Shown piece by piece: positions 1 to 8,205 of a stretch of DNA of 64,000 nt. Origin of the DNA: Archangium lansingense (GTDB taxonomy: Bacteria > Myxococcota > Myxococcia > Myxococcales > Myxococcaceae). A program made the position numbers and the translations under genes. The notes beneath the pieces were generated by a model. That model did not search any database, was not told the DNA's origin, and worked only from the letters and a program-made list of their open reading frames with translations. Location: assembly GCF_026626635.1 (NCBI RefSeq), contig NZ_JAPNKA010000001.1, forward strand, positions 8,912,501 to 8,976,500, in the 5' to 3' direction. The first letter of the stretch is position 1, and each line of letters opens with the position of its first letter.

Positions 1-14
1 CGGAGCCCGACAGC

Positions 15-647
15 TCAGGGCGCGGGCTTCTCCAACTTCAGCTTCGAGAGATCTGCCCGCCCTCGCCGGCTGCGCTCGGCGATGACCACCGCGTGCAGGT
101 CTCGATAGGCGCGATCAAAGTCGTCATTCACAATGATGTAGTCGTATGAGGCGACTCCCCGCTCGATCTCCGAGCGGGCGGCCAGCATCCGGCGGCGGAT
201 GGTCTCTTCCGCGTCCGTCCCGCGATCGCGTAGCCGGCGCTCGAGCTCATCCATCCCAGGAGGAACGACGAAGACGAGCACCGTGTCGGGCTGCTTGCGC
301 TTGATCGCCAGTCCGCCCTGCACATCGATGTCGAAGATGGCCACGCCCTTCCGGGCTCGCGCCTCGTCCACCACCGCCTGGGAGCTGCCGTAGAAGTGCC
401 CGTAGACCTCAGCCCACTCGACGAACTCGCCCCGCTCAATGCGATCCTGGAAAGCGGCGACATCCACGAAGTGGTAGTCCACTCCGTCCTGCTCCCGTCC
501 TCGGGGCTTCCGGGTGGTCACGCTGACAGAGAAGATAGCGTCTGGTAGCTCGGCAAGCAGGCGGCGCGCCAGGGTGGTCTTCCCTGTCCCTGAGGGTGCG
601 GAGAGGACGAGCAGAAGACCAGGCTGGAGATGAGTGGGCTCGTTCAT
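15..647 (-). CDS. gmk: Guanylate kinase
   Basis: Phosphorylates GMP (and dGMP) to GDP with ATP in the cytoplasm, the step that salvages and balances guanine nucleotides. The 210-residue protein has the usual family length. The P-loop SAPSGTGKTT lies at residues 16-25, followed by the GMP-binding stretch TTRKPRGREQDGVDYHFV and the lid-region arginines near RRLRDRGTDAEETIRRR. The ATG at 647 is chosen because it overlaps the upstream yicC stop in an ATGA arrangement. The open frame extends further upstream, but that part runs through yicC in another frame and is not coding. yicC-gmk is a common bacterial pair, so the two are probably co-transcribed. Confidence 0.97.
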   Translation of the reverse strand: MNEPTHLQPGLLLVLSAPSGTGKTTLARRLLAELPDAIFSVSVTTRKPRGREQDGVDYHFVDVAAFQDRIERGEFVEWAEVYGHFYGSSQAVVDEARARKGVAIFDIDVQGGLAIKRKQPDTVLVFVVPPGMDELERRLRDRGTDAEETIRRRMLAARSEIERGVASYDYIIVNDDFDRAYRDLHAVVIAERSRRGRADLSKLKLEKPAP

Positions 648-1522
648 TCGACGTTCTGAACCTGTTCGCGGATGCGCTCGACTTCTGCCTTCATCGACAC
701 CACGCGCGAGGAGATCTCCGCGTGCTGGCTCTTCGAGCCCGTGGTGTTCACCTCGCGGTGCATCTCCTGGACAAGGAAGTCCATGCGGCGGCCCGATGGC
801 TCGCTCCCCGCCATCATCTGGCGGAACTGCTCGAGATGGCTGGCCAGCCGCGTCATCTCCTCGGCAATGTCCGTCCGCTCGGCGAAGACGGCCACCTCCT
901 GAGCAAGCCGCTGCTCGTCCACGGAGATGCCTCGCGCCAGCTCGGCCACGCGCTCGGCCAGCCGCTGGCGGTACTCCTCCACCGACCTCGGAGCCAGCTG
1001 GGCCACCTCCTTGCTCCACCGCTCGATGAGCCCAAGCCGGGTCTCCAGGTCCACACGGATGGCCTCGCCCTCCACCTGGCGCATCTGCTCCAGAGCCCCA
1101 AGCGCCTGGGTCAGCGCCTCCTGCACCGCCTGCGTAGCTGCCTCTACATCCATCCCCCGCTCCTCCAGCCGCATCACGCCCGGCTGGTTGGAGACATGGG
1201 TCCAGGAGACCTCGGCCATCATCCCGAGCGCCTCGGCTACCTGGCGGAAGGCCCGCGAGTACTCCCGCGCCAACGCCACGTCCACCACCGGCACCGTTCC
1301 GGCCGCCGTCGCCGTCTGCCTCTTGATGAAGACCTCCACCGCGCCGCGGGCAAGTCGGTCCTTCACCTGCTTCACCAGCGCCGGCTCCAGCGCCGCCAAC
1401 TCCCGCGGCAGCCTCGCCTTGACCTCGCAGAATTTGTGGTTGAGCGAGCGCAGCTCGACGGAAAACTCCTCGTCACGCACCCGCGCGCGCCCAGCTCCGA
1501 ATCCAGTCATGCTCTTCAGCAT
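644..1522 (-). CDS. yicC: YicC/YloC family endoribonuclease
   Basis: A 292-residue YicC-family protein. E. coli YicC and B. subtilis YloC are endoribonucleases linked to RNA turnover. The N-terminal family signature MLKSMTGFG is present, followed by SVELRSLNHKFCEVKARLP. The C-terminal half is a long helical region ending in GRRMDFLVQEMHREVNTTGSKS-type sequence, the strongly conserved YicC tail (residues about 245-265). The start is an ATG at 1522. The gene overlaps gmk by four bases and is divergent from the GT9 gene, with about 63 bp between them that must hold both promoters. Confidence 0.93.
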   Translation of the reverse strand: MLKSMTGFGAGRARVRDEEFSVELRSLNHKFCEVKARLPRELAALEPALVKQVKDRLARGAVEVFIKRQTATAAGTVPVVDVALAREYSRAFRQVAEALGMMAEVSWTHVSNQPGVMRLEERGMDVEAATQAVQEALTQALGALEQMRQVEGEAIRVDLETRLGLIERWSKEVAQLAPRSVEEYRQRLAERVAELARGISVDEQRLAQEVAVFAERTDIAEEMTRLASHLEQFRQMMAGSEPSGRRMDFLVQEMHREVNTTGSKSQHAEISSRVVSMKAEVERIREQVQNVE

Positions 1523-1585
1523 TGTGGCGGCTTGCTAGGCGCTTCCGGCCATCAGGTCAAGCCACCTGCGCGGATCCTCTCTGCT

Positions 1586-2701
1586 ATGGTCCGCCCCCCG
1601 ATGGTCTGGCACAAGCGGCTCGAGTTGTGGGCGAAGCTGGCACTCGCTCTGGTGGCTTCCGCCCTCCTCTGGCGTCCCGGCCGGCGGCGGAAGCCTGGAA
1701 CCCCCCTCCCCTCCCCCCGGCGAATCCTCCTCGTCCGTATCGACAACCGGGTGGGTGAGGCCCTGCTCACCACCCCCCTGCTCACCACCCTCAAGGCGGC
1801 TCACCACCCCCCTGAGGTCCATGTCCTCGTCCACTCCAAGGTCGCCCGCGTCCTCGCCGGCCACCCCGAGGCTGATCGCATCATCCCCTTCGACCGGCGC
1901 CTCCTCTGGCTCGGAGCCCTCGCCCCCGGCATCCGCGCCCTGCGCCGCGAGCACTATGACGTCGTCGTGGACTGCTCCAACTGGTCCACTCCCTCTGTTA
2001 CGTCCGCCCTCATCTCCCGGCTCGTGGGACCTCGCGCCCTCGTCATCGGCCCCCACCAGTGGCCCGTCCGCTACCTCCACTCGCTCTCCGTCCCCGCCCG
2101 CACCGATACGAGCCGCGAGGTGCTCCAACGCGTACACCTGCTCTCCCCCCTCGTCCCCGGCTCGCCCCGAGAGTCGATGTCCTTCCGCACTCCCCAGGTC
2201 AGCGAGGCGTTCCGCTCATGGCTCGAGGCCGGCTCCGGCTCGCCCCGTGCCGTGGTCAATCCCGGTGGGAGACTCGGCTGGCGACGCATTCCTCCCGAGG
2301 CCTTCGCCGCTGCCGCCCAGGCGTTGATCGCCTCCGGCCGCACCCCCATCGTCACCTGGGGCCCCGGTGAGGAGGAGCTCGCCCGCTCCGTCGTCGCCTC
2401 CGCCCCCGGCTCCCAGCTCGCCCCTCCTACCAATATCGACGAGCTGGCTGCCCTCATGCGCTCCGCCGGGCTCACCGTCTGCAACAACACCGGCCCCATG
2501 CACCTGTCCGTCGCCGTCGGCGCCCCCACCCTCGGACTCTTCCTCCGCATGGACATGGACCGCTGGGGTCACCCCCTCCCGCCTCACCGCATGGTCGACC
2601 TCACCCCCGTCGTCGACTCCGGTGGTGACCTCCCGGCTCGCGTCTTCGAGGTCGTTCGCGCCTTCGCCGAGGGGAGCCAGGTCCGCGGTTCAGCTCCCTG
2701 A
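1586..2701 (+). CDS. Glycosyltransferase family 9 (heptosyltransferase-like)
   Basis: A 371-residue GT9 protein, the family of ADP-heptose:LPS heptosyltransferases. The N-terminal Rossmann motif RILLVRIDNRVGEALLT starts near residue 46. The donor-site motif NNTGPMHLSVAVG at about residue 300 is characteristic of the family. A hydrophobic segment (about residues 15-28) and a basic stretch precede the first domain, so it may sit at the inner face of the membrane. The start could also be the ATG at 1601. It faces the LPS operon that makes ADP-heptose (hldE1/hldE2), which fits a role in LPS core assembly. The exact acceptor cannot be read from sequence. Confidence 0.85.
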   Translation: MVRPPMVWHKRLELWAKLALALVASALLWRPGRRRKPGTPLPSPRRILLVRIDNRVGEALLTTPLLTTLKAAHHPPEVHVLVHSKVARVLAGHPEADRIIPFDRRLLWLGALAPGIRALRREHYDVVVDCSNWSTPSVTSALISRLVGPRALVIGPHQWPVRYLHSLSVPARTDTSREVLQRVHLLSPLVPGSPRESMSFRTPQVSEAFRSWLEAGSGSPRAVVNPGGRLGWRRIPPEAFAAAAQALIASGRTPIVTWGPGEEELARSVVASAPGSQLAPPTNIDELAALMRSAGLTVCNNTGPMHLSVAVGAPTLGLFLRMDMDRWGHPLPPHRMVDLTPVVDSGGDLPARVFEVVRAFAEGSQVRGSAP

Positions 2702-2953
2702 GCCGCGGGTGTATGGCCGGGAGGCTTCGGGTAGGAGCTCCGGGACTCCGTTACGGATCGGGTACGCGAGGCTACAGGTCGGGCAGTAGAGCTCGGCCGG
2801 AGTGGTGCTCCCTGGGTTGGAGCTCGGGGGACGGATACCCTCACCCCGACCCTCTCCCTGTGGGAGAGGGAGGGTTGTTGGGAGGAGAGGGGTGAGCTCG
2901 CCCTTGCACCGGGGGCACGCCAATGTTGAGAGCAGCCACTCCGGAAGGCTCAT
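2690..2953 (-). CDS. Trm112-like (YcaR-type) zinc-ribbon protein interrupted by a repeat insertion
   Basis: A small 87-residue protein whose ends match the Trm112/YcaR family: LLSTLACPRCKGEL with Cys13 and Cys16, then LYCPTCSLAYPIRNGVPELLP with Cys57 and Cys60. Family members are usually about 60 residues. Here roughly 30 extra residues (about 23-52) separate the two Cys pairs, and they are encoded by a copy of the palindromic repeat seen elsewhere in the window. The frame stays open through the insert. Trm112-like genes commonly lie beside lpxK in proteobacteria, as here. It overlaps the end of the GT9 gene by 12 bp on the opposite strand and lies 11 bp downstream of hldE2. Whether the zinc site still forms is unknown. 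Confidence 0.8.
   Translation of the reverse strand: MSLPEWLLSTLACPRCKGELTPLLPTTLPLPQGEGRGEGIRPPSSNPGSTTPAELYCPTCSLAYPIRNGVPELLPEASRPYTRGSGS
2838..2897. repeat. REP-like palindromic repeat, copy A (inside the Trm112-like gene)
   Basis: The core is a perfect 9-bp stem, CCCTCTCCC at 2850-2858 and GGGAGAGGG at 2862-2870, with a 3-base loop. It is flanked by an outer inverted repeat, CTCACCCC at 2840-2847 and GGGGTGAG at 2889-2896. The same core occurs at five other places in this window. It lies wholly inside a coding region. Confidence 0.85.
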
Positions 2954-2964
2954 TCGACTCGCCC

Positions 2965-3456
2965 CTACTTCGACTCTCGCTCCGCCTGCAGCCGCTTCGC
3001 GAGCTCCGTCGTGCTGTGATTCTTCGGATCCCCCGCCACCGCCACCCGGCCTCCGTAGGCCCTCACCTCATCCCCCTCGGGAATCGTGTCCGGCGTGTAG
3101 TCCGTCCCCTTCACGTGCACGTCCGGCTTCAACGCCCGAATGATGTTCCGCACGTTCGGCTCGTCGAACACCAGCACACGATCCGTACACGCCAGCGCTG
3201 CCACCATCTCCGCCCTCTCCCCCTCGGGAATGTGCGGCCTCCCAGGCCCCTTGTACGCCCTCGTCGACGCGTCCGAGTTCACCGCCACCACCAGGCAGTC
3301 CGCTAGCTCCTTCGCCCCCTCGAGATAGCGCACGTGCCCTACGTGGATCAGATCGAAGATCCCGTTGGCCAGCGCCACCGTCTTCCCCTCCGCCCTCCAG
3401 CGCTCACGCTGCTCCACCACCTCCGCCAACCTCTGCACCTTGCTCAACGTGCTCAC
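2965..3456 (-). CDS. rfaE2: D-glycero-beta-D-manno-heptose 1-phosphate adenylyltransferase
   Basis: Transfers AMP to heptose 1-phosphate to give ADP-heptose, the donor for LPS inner core. The 163-residue protein corresponds to the C-terminal domain of E. coli HldE. The nucleotidyltransferase motif GIFDLIHVGHVRYL at residues 32-45 contains the HxGH signature, and NSDASTRAYKGPGRP follows. The start is the GTG at 3456, whose bases overlap the stop of hldE1 (GTGA), indicating translational coupling. Kinase and adenylyltransferase are therefore separate, overlapping genes rather than the fused HldE of enterobacteria. Confidence 0.94.
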   Translation of the reverse strand: MSTLSKVQRLAEVVEQRERWRAEGKTVALANGIFDLIHVGHVRYLEGAKELADCLVVAVNSDASTRAYKGPGRPHIPEGERAEMVAALACTDRVLVFDEPNVRNIIRALKPDVHVKGTDYTPDTIPEGDEVRAYGGRVAVAGDPKNHSTTELAKRLQAERESK

Positions 3457-4487
3457 CGCGCACTCCTCAGCTCGCCCAACAGCTCGTCCCTCGCCACCGT
3501 CGCCGTCCCAGGCTTCTGCACCGCCAGCGCCCCCGCCACGTTCGCCAGCCTCGCTGCGTCCCCAAAGCTCCCCCCCGCCGCCAGCCCCAGCGAAAAGGCC
3601 GCGATCACCGTGTCCCCCGCCCCCGTCACGTCCACCGCCTCCTTCGCCCCATGCACCGGAATCAGATCCAATCCGCCCTTCGCATCGAAGAGCGCCATCC
3701 CGTGCCGGCCCCTCGTCACCAACAGCGCCTGGCACTTCAGCCGGCGCACCACCTCGTGCCCCGCCTCCAAGAGCTCCGCCTCCGTCCTCAACGGCCTCCC
3801 CACCAGGGCCTGCAGCTCCGGCTCGTTGGGCTTGCACACCGTCACCCCGGTGAACGCCGACAGGCTGTAGCGGCTGTCCACGCACACTGGCAGCCCGTCC
3901 GCCGCCAGCTTGCGCAACGCCGCCCTCATCTCCTCCCCCACCACCCCCGCGCCATAGTCCGACACCACCAGCGAGTCCGCGTCCTTCGCCGCCTCCTCCA
4001 CCCGCTTCACCAGCGCCCTTCTCAGCTTCGGCGGCAACGGACCCCGCTGCCCCCGATCCAGCCTCAACATCTGCTGCCGCGTCGTGTTCACCCCTCCCGC
4101 CAGGATGCGCGTCTTCGTCTCCGTCTCCACGCCCTTCGCACTCACCGCGCTCAGCTCGATTCCCGCCTCGTCGAACAGCTTCCTCAGCGCCCTCCCCATC
4201 TCGTCCACGCCCAGCAGCCCCACCGCCGTCACCTGCCCCGACAACGAACGCACGTTCGCCGCCACGTTCGCCCCTCCCCCCAGCTTCACCTCCGAGGACT
4301 CGTGGCGGACGATCAGCACCGGAGCCTCTCGGCTCACCCGGTCCGTCTGGCCGTAGATGTAGTGGTCCGCGACCAGGTCCCCCACCAGCAGCACCCTCCG
4401 GCGCGCGAAACCCAACGCGAATTGGACCAGAGGGGGAGCATTGACTCGAGCGGGCAGGACGGCAGCCATGGCGGCGCGTTGTCCCAC
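3453..4487 (-). CDS. rfaE1: D-glycero-beta-D-manno-heptose-7-phosphate kinase
   Basis: A PfkB/ribokinase-fold sugar kinase of 344 residues, equivalent to the N-terminal domain of HldE, making heptose 1,7-bisphosphate for LPS core. The N-terminal substrate motif LGGGANVAANVRSL and the C-terminal catalytic motif DVTGAGDTVIAAF (residues 286-298, with the catalytic Asp) are both intact. The GTG at 4487 is preferred because AGGGGA precedes it by six bases; an ATG at 4469 is the alternative. It lies between lpxK and rfaE2 in the LPS operon. Confidence 0.93.
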   Translation of the reverse strand: MGQRAAMAAVLPARVNAPPLVQFALGFARRRVLLVGDLVADHYIYGQTDRVSREAPVLIVRHESSEVKLGGGANVAANVRSLSGQVTAVGLLGVDEMGRALRKLFDEAGIELSAVSAKGVETETKTRILAGGVNTTRQQMLRLDRGQRGPLPPKLRRALVKRVEEAAKDADSLVVSDYGAGVVGEEMRAALRKLAADGLPVCVDSRYSLSAFTGVTVCKPNEPELQALVGRPLRTEAELLEAGHEVVRRLKCQALLVTRGRHGMALFDAKGGLDLIPVHGAKEAVDVTGAGDTVIAAFSLGLAAGGSFGDAARLANVAGALAVQKPGTATVARDELLGELRSAR

Positions 4488-4518
4488 AGCAATTCCCCTT
4501 CCACAAGCCGACCTTTTC

Positions 4519-5589
4519 CTACCCGAGCCCGAGCGCCCGCCGGAGGTGCAACTCCCCCTCGAGCACCTCCACCCCCAGCCGCACCGTCCACGTCTCGAAG
4601 CCCCCAGGCAGCCGCACCCAATCCTTCTCCGTCGTCACCACTCGCGCGCCCAGGCCCGCCGCTCGGCGACTCACCTCGTGGAGTTCCCGCTCGCTGAAGC
4701 GATGGTGATCTGGAAACAAGGCCGTCCCCCGGACGTCCGCCCCCAACTCCCCCAGCGTCTTCAGGAAGCCCCCCGGCCGAGCAAGCCCCGCCAACGCCAG
4801 CACCGGTTGTCCCCTCAGCGCCTCGGGCGGGTGGAGCTTCCCCGCTGGATCCACCCAGGCCGTGGGCCGGTAGCGCGTCCGCACGCACGGGGCCGGTAGC
4901 GGCGGCAACTCCCGCACGGGCTCCGCCGCGGCTCGCACCCAGAAGAGCGTCGCCCGACTCAGTCCCGAGAGCGGCTCGCGCAGCGGGCCTCGCGGCAGCA
5001 TCCGTCCATTTCCAAAGCCCACCGCCTCGTCCACCACCACCACGTCCTCGTCCCTCGCCAACCGCCGGTGCTGAAAGCCATCGTCGAGCAGCACCACCTC
5101 CAACCCGAACGCGTCCCTCGCCCGGCGCGCCAGCGTCCGCCGATCCGCCCCCACCAGCAGCCTCGCCTCCGGACACCGGCGCGCCAGCAGCAACGGCTCG
5201 TCCCCCGCCTCCTCCACGGATGGCAGCGGCCCCGCTCCCGTGAACGTCAGCGGCTCCTTCGAGCCCCGCCCATACCCTCGCGTCAGGATCCCCACCCGCT
5301 TCCCCTCCCGCACCAGCAGCTCCGCCAGGTACAGCACCGCCGGCGTCTTCCCCGTCCCTCCCACGTTCAGGTTGCCCACCGAGACCACCCGCAGCCCCTC
5401 CACCCGCTCGCCTCGCAGCACGCCCGCGTCGTAGAGCGCTCCCCTCAGCCGCACCCCCGCCCCGTAACCCCACGCCAGCACCCCCAGCGGCGCCAGCATC
5501 GCCCTCCGACTCCACGGCTCCGGCCTCTCCGGGTAGAACACCCGCTCGATCGCCGTCGGCGCGGCCTGTCTCGGAGCCCCGGCGCTCAC
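4519..5589 (-). CDS. lpxK: Tetraacyldisaccharide 4'-kinase
   Basis: Phosphorylates the 4'-position of the lipid A disaccharide to give lipid IVA at the inner membrane. The 356-residue protein has the family-specific Walker A region SVGNLNVGGTGKTP (about residues 70-83) and the motif LDDGFQHRRLARDEDVVVVD. A short hydrophobic segment near residues 32-47 is the expected membrane anchor. The GTG at 5589 overlaps the stop of the upstream glycosyltransferase (GTGA), which decides the start. A longer open frame upstream is a shadow of that gene. It precedes rfaE1 with a 31-bp gap. Confidence 0.95.
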   Translation of the reverse strand: MSAGAPRQAAPTAIERVFYPERPEPWSRRAMLAPLGVLAWGYGAGVRLRGALYDAGVLRGERVEGLRVVSVGNLNVGGTGKTPAVLYLAELLVREGKRVGILTRGYGRGSKEPLTFTGAGPLPSVEEAGDEPLLLARRCPEARLLVGADRRTLARRARDAFGLEVVLLDDGFQHRRLARDEDVVVVDEAVGFGNGRMLPRGPLREPLSGLSRATLFWVRAAAEPVRELPPLPAPCVRTRYRPTAWVDPAGKLHPPEALRGQPVLALAGLARPGGFLKTLGELGADVRGTALFPDHHRFSERELHEVSRRAAGLGARVVTTEKDWVRLPGGFETWTVRLGVEVLEGELHLRRALGLG

Positions 5590-6608
5590 CGCTCCGCCCT
5601 CGCCTGTTCGTACAGCGCGATCACGTCCGCGGCGATCCTCGCGTTGCTCGGGTGCGCCACCCTCGCCCCCGCTCCCGACTCCGACGCCGCCACCACCGCC
5701 TCGGGCGTCAGCTCCTCCACCAGCGCGTCCGCCAGCGACGGCAGGTTGCCCTCTTCCACCGCCACCACCCGCACCCCACTCGCCCTCGCCTGCGCCGCCG
5801 CCCTCGCGCTCCAGTCGTTCCCCAACCCCAACACCCATACTTCGTCCAACGCCCTCAGCCAGCGCGCAAACGCCTCGCCCTGCTGGTACCCCGCGAACGT
5901 CACCCCCTCCTCCAGCCCCAACCCGCGCACCTGCTCGCGCACCGGCTCCACCAGCCCTCCGTCTCCCACCAACACCAGCCGCGCTCCCGCGTTCTTCTGG
6001 CGCAGTCTCGCGAAGGCCTCCACTCCCAAAGCGTGTCTCCTCGAGGCCTGGAAGGTGGACACCATCCCCACCAGCGGCGCGCCCGTGAGCCCCATTTCCT
6101 TCCTCAGTGCCTCGCGCTCCTCCGCGGGCCGGAACATGGGATCCACCAGCGGCGGCAGCACCCGAACCCGCCTCCCGACCAATCTCGTGATGAGCGACGA
6201 CGACGGCACCGTGTACGCGTCCGCGTGCGGCAACGAGGCCCTCAGCGACCTCGACGCATGCACCGACCGGATCAACACCGCCCCCCTCGGCCTCCCCCAC
6301 CTCGCTACCAGGTGATCGTGCGTGAAGTGCGCGTGCACCACGTCCACGCTCCTCGCCCTCAGCCGCCTCGTGTCACTCCACACCTTCCACGGCCTCGACT
6401 TCACCGATAGCTCCAGCCCTCCCTCGTCCAGCAGCCCCAACGCCTCGAATCGCGGCACCGCTGGCTCCTCCGACGCCACCTCCGTCCGCCGGCGATCCAC
6501 CGCCACCGTCACCTCGTGCCCCGCCTCGCGCTGCGCCAACGCCAGCAACGCCACGTTCTCCGCGGGCCCACTCCAGAACGGGCTCGCGAGCAGGTGCAGG
6601 ATTTTCAT
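5586..6608 (-). CDS. Glycosyltransferase family 4-like protein
   Basis: A 340-residue GT-B glycosyltransferase. The N-terminal domain opens with MKILHLLASPFWSGPAENVA, typical of GT4 enzymes. HAHFTHDHLVARW and the second-domain segment LVGMVSTFQASRRHALGVEA plus LVLVGDGGLVEPVREQV fit the family pattern. The classical EX7E acidic pair is not obvious in the C-terminal domain. The ATG at 6608 is preferred over a longer frame because it gives the compact family N-terminus. Its place between waaA and lpxK points to LPS core assembly. Sugar specificity cannot be told. Confidence 0.82.
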   Translation of the reverse strand: MKILHLLASPFWSGPAENVALLALAQREAGHEVTVAVDRRRTEVASEEPAVPRFEALGLLDEGGLELSVKSRPWKVWSDTRRLRARSVDVVHAHFTHDHLVARWGRPRGAVLIRSVHASRSLRASLPHADAYTVPSSSLITRLVGRRVRVLPPLVDPMFRPAEEREALRKEMGLTGAPLVGMVSTFQASRRHALGVEAFARLRQKNAGARLVLVGDGGLVEPVREQVRGLGLEEGVTFAGYQQGEAFARWLRALDEVWVLGLGNDWSARAAAQARASGVRVVAVEEGNLPSLADALVEELTPEAVVAASESGAGARVAHPSNARIAADVIALYEQARAER

Positions 6609-6670
6609 CGCCAGTCTCGATCCTTGCTCGAGTGGGGGGACGGGTTCGCGGTTACGGCGGCCCACACGGT

Positions 6671-6719
6671 GACGGGCACCCTCACACCGTCCCTCTCCCG
6701 GTGGGAGAGGGGAAATTGG
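6671..6719. repeat. REP-like palindromic repeat, copy B (forms the 3' end of waaA)
   Basis: The core stem is CCCTCTCCC at 6691-6699 and GGGAGAGGG at 6703-6711 with a 3-base loop. The flanks GACGGGCACCCTCA on one side and GGAAATTGG on the other match copy C closely. On the minus strand it encodes the last residues of WaaA and supplies its TGA stop at 6682-6684. Confidence 0.85.
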
Positions 6720-7992
6720 AGCGGGGCTTCGCCAACGCGTTCGCCATGTGCTCCACGTTGCGCTGACTCGCTCCAGAAATCTGTCTCACCGTCGCCCTCG
6801 CCAGCTCCCCCAGCGCCCCCACCGTCTCCGGCTTCGCCAACAGCTCCGACATCACCCGGTACAGCTGCTCCCCATCCTTCACCTGGAGGCCTCCCCTCCC
6901 CACCAACACCTGCACGCTGTCCCGGAAGTTCTCCATGTGCGGCCCGAACAGCACCGGCTTCCCCTGCCCCGCCGGCTCCAGAATGTTCTGGCCCCCTCTC
7001 TTCGTGAACGACCCGCCTACGAACACCAGCGTCGCCAGCCGGTACGCCCTCGACAGCTCGCCAATCGTATCCAGCACCACCACCCGCCCTCCCCCCTCGT
7101 TCCCCTTCGAGCGCAACCCCACGCTCAGCCCCGCATCCCTCACCAGCCCGGCAATCCGCCCCGCTCGCTCGATGTACCTCGGCGCGATCACCAGCCGCAG
7201 GTCCGCGTGCGCCTCCAGCAACCGCCGATACACCGTCAGCAGGTGCTCCTCCTCACCCTCGTGCGTGCTGCCGGCAATCCACACCCGCTCCCCCGCCTTC
7301 AGCCCAAGCGCGCTCCGCAGAGCCTCGTCCTCCTGCCCCACGTCCGCCACCGCCAACGCGTCGAACTTCGTGTTCCCCGTCACGAACACCCGCTCGCTCG
7401 GCGCCCCCAGCCCCAACACCCGCTCCGCCTCGTCCTCGCCCCGCATGAGGAACAGCTCCATGTCCCTCAGCGGGTTGCCGATCAGCCCAAACAACACCCG
7501 GTACTTCCCCTGGTGCGCCGGAGAGAAGCGCCCGTTCGTCAGCACCACCCGTCCCCCCGCACAGCTCGCCGCTCGGATGAGGTTGGGCCAGATCTCCGTG
7601 TACTCGAGCACCAGCAGGTCCGGCCCAATGGCCTTCACCGCCCGCCGCGTCGCGCCCCACAGGTCGTACGGCGCGTACACCACCCCGTCCACCTGCTTCG
7701 CCAGGCGCTCGCGCCCCATCATGTAGCCCGAGTTCGTCATCGTGGAGAGCACGATGCGGCACCCCGGAAAGCGCGCCCTCAATAGGCCGAACATCGGCGA
7801 GAGCGCCAGCAAGTCTCCCGCACTCGCCCCGTGCATCCAGATGGTCGGCCCAGGCCCTCGCGCCGGCAGCTCTCCCTCCGCGTAGAAGCCCAGCCGCTGT
7901 CGCAGCCCGTGCCGCGTCTTGCGGTGCAGCGACAACACCGGGAACAGCACGGCGAACAGCAGATAACTGGCGAGGACGTAGAGCAGTCGCAT
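6682..7992 (-). CDS. waaA: 3-deoxy-D-manno-octulosonic acid (Kdo) transferase
   Basis: Adds Kdo from CMP-Kdo to lipid IVA at the inner membrane. The 436-residue protein has the N-terminal membrane anchor (residues 1-20), EIWPNLI (about 133-139), the nucleotide-binding stretch IAGSTHEGEEEHLL and FVGGSFTKRGGQNILEPA, all typical of WaaA. At residue 60, where the family normally has glutamate after the S-x-G motif, this protein has aspartate (SAGD). The last 12 residues or so are encoded by a repeat element that also provides the stop. It is the first gene of a minus-strand operon running waaA to the Trm112-like gene. No kdsA or kdsB is in the window. Confidence 0.92.
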   Translation of the reverse strand: MRLLYVLASYLLFAVLFPVLSLHRKTRHGLRQRLGFYAEGELPARGPGPTIWMHGASAGDLLALSPMFGLLRARFPGCRIVLSTMTNSGYMMGRERLAKQVDGVVYAPYDLWGATRRAVKAIGPDLLVLEYTEIWPNLIRAASCAGGRVVLTNGRFSPAHQGKYRVLFGLIGNPLRDMELFLMRGEDEAERVLGLGAPSERVFVTGNTKFDALAVADVGQEDEALRSALGLKAGERVWIAGSTHEGEEEHLLTVYRRLLEAHADLRLVIAPRYIERAGRIAGLVRDAGLSVGLRSKGNEGGGRVVVLDTIGELSRAYRLATLVFVGGSFTKRGGQNILEPAGQGKPVLFGPHMENFRDSVQVLVGRGGLQVKDGEQLYRVMSELLAKPETVGALGELARATVRQISGASQRNVEHMANALAKPRSNFPSPTGRGTV

Positions 7993-8205
7993 GGCAGCCG
8001 GGGCCGCGTCCCTCTACCAGATGCCGCACCTCCCGACAGCACACATCCACCCTCCCCGACTTCCCGTCGAAACCTTCGATACTCTACGTTTCTTGAAATT
8101 TGTTAAGACAGGAAAGATGGAATTTGTCAGTAATCCTTGAAATCGTTGGACTCATCGTGCACAGTATTTTCCGTCCTTGAGGCACAGGGATCAGGAGGCA
8201 GCACA

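Noticed and set aside
596..1585. Long 5' extension of the GT9 frame
   Set aside because: It runs antisense to yicC; the GT9 fold starts only after 1586.
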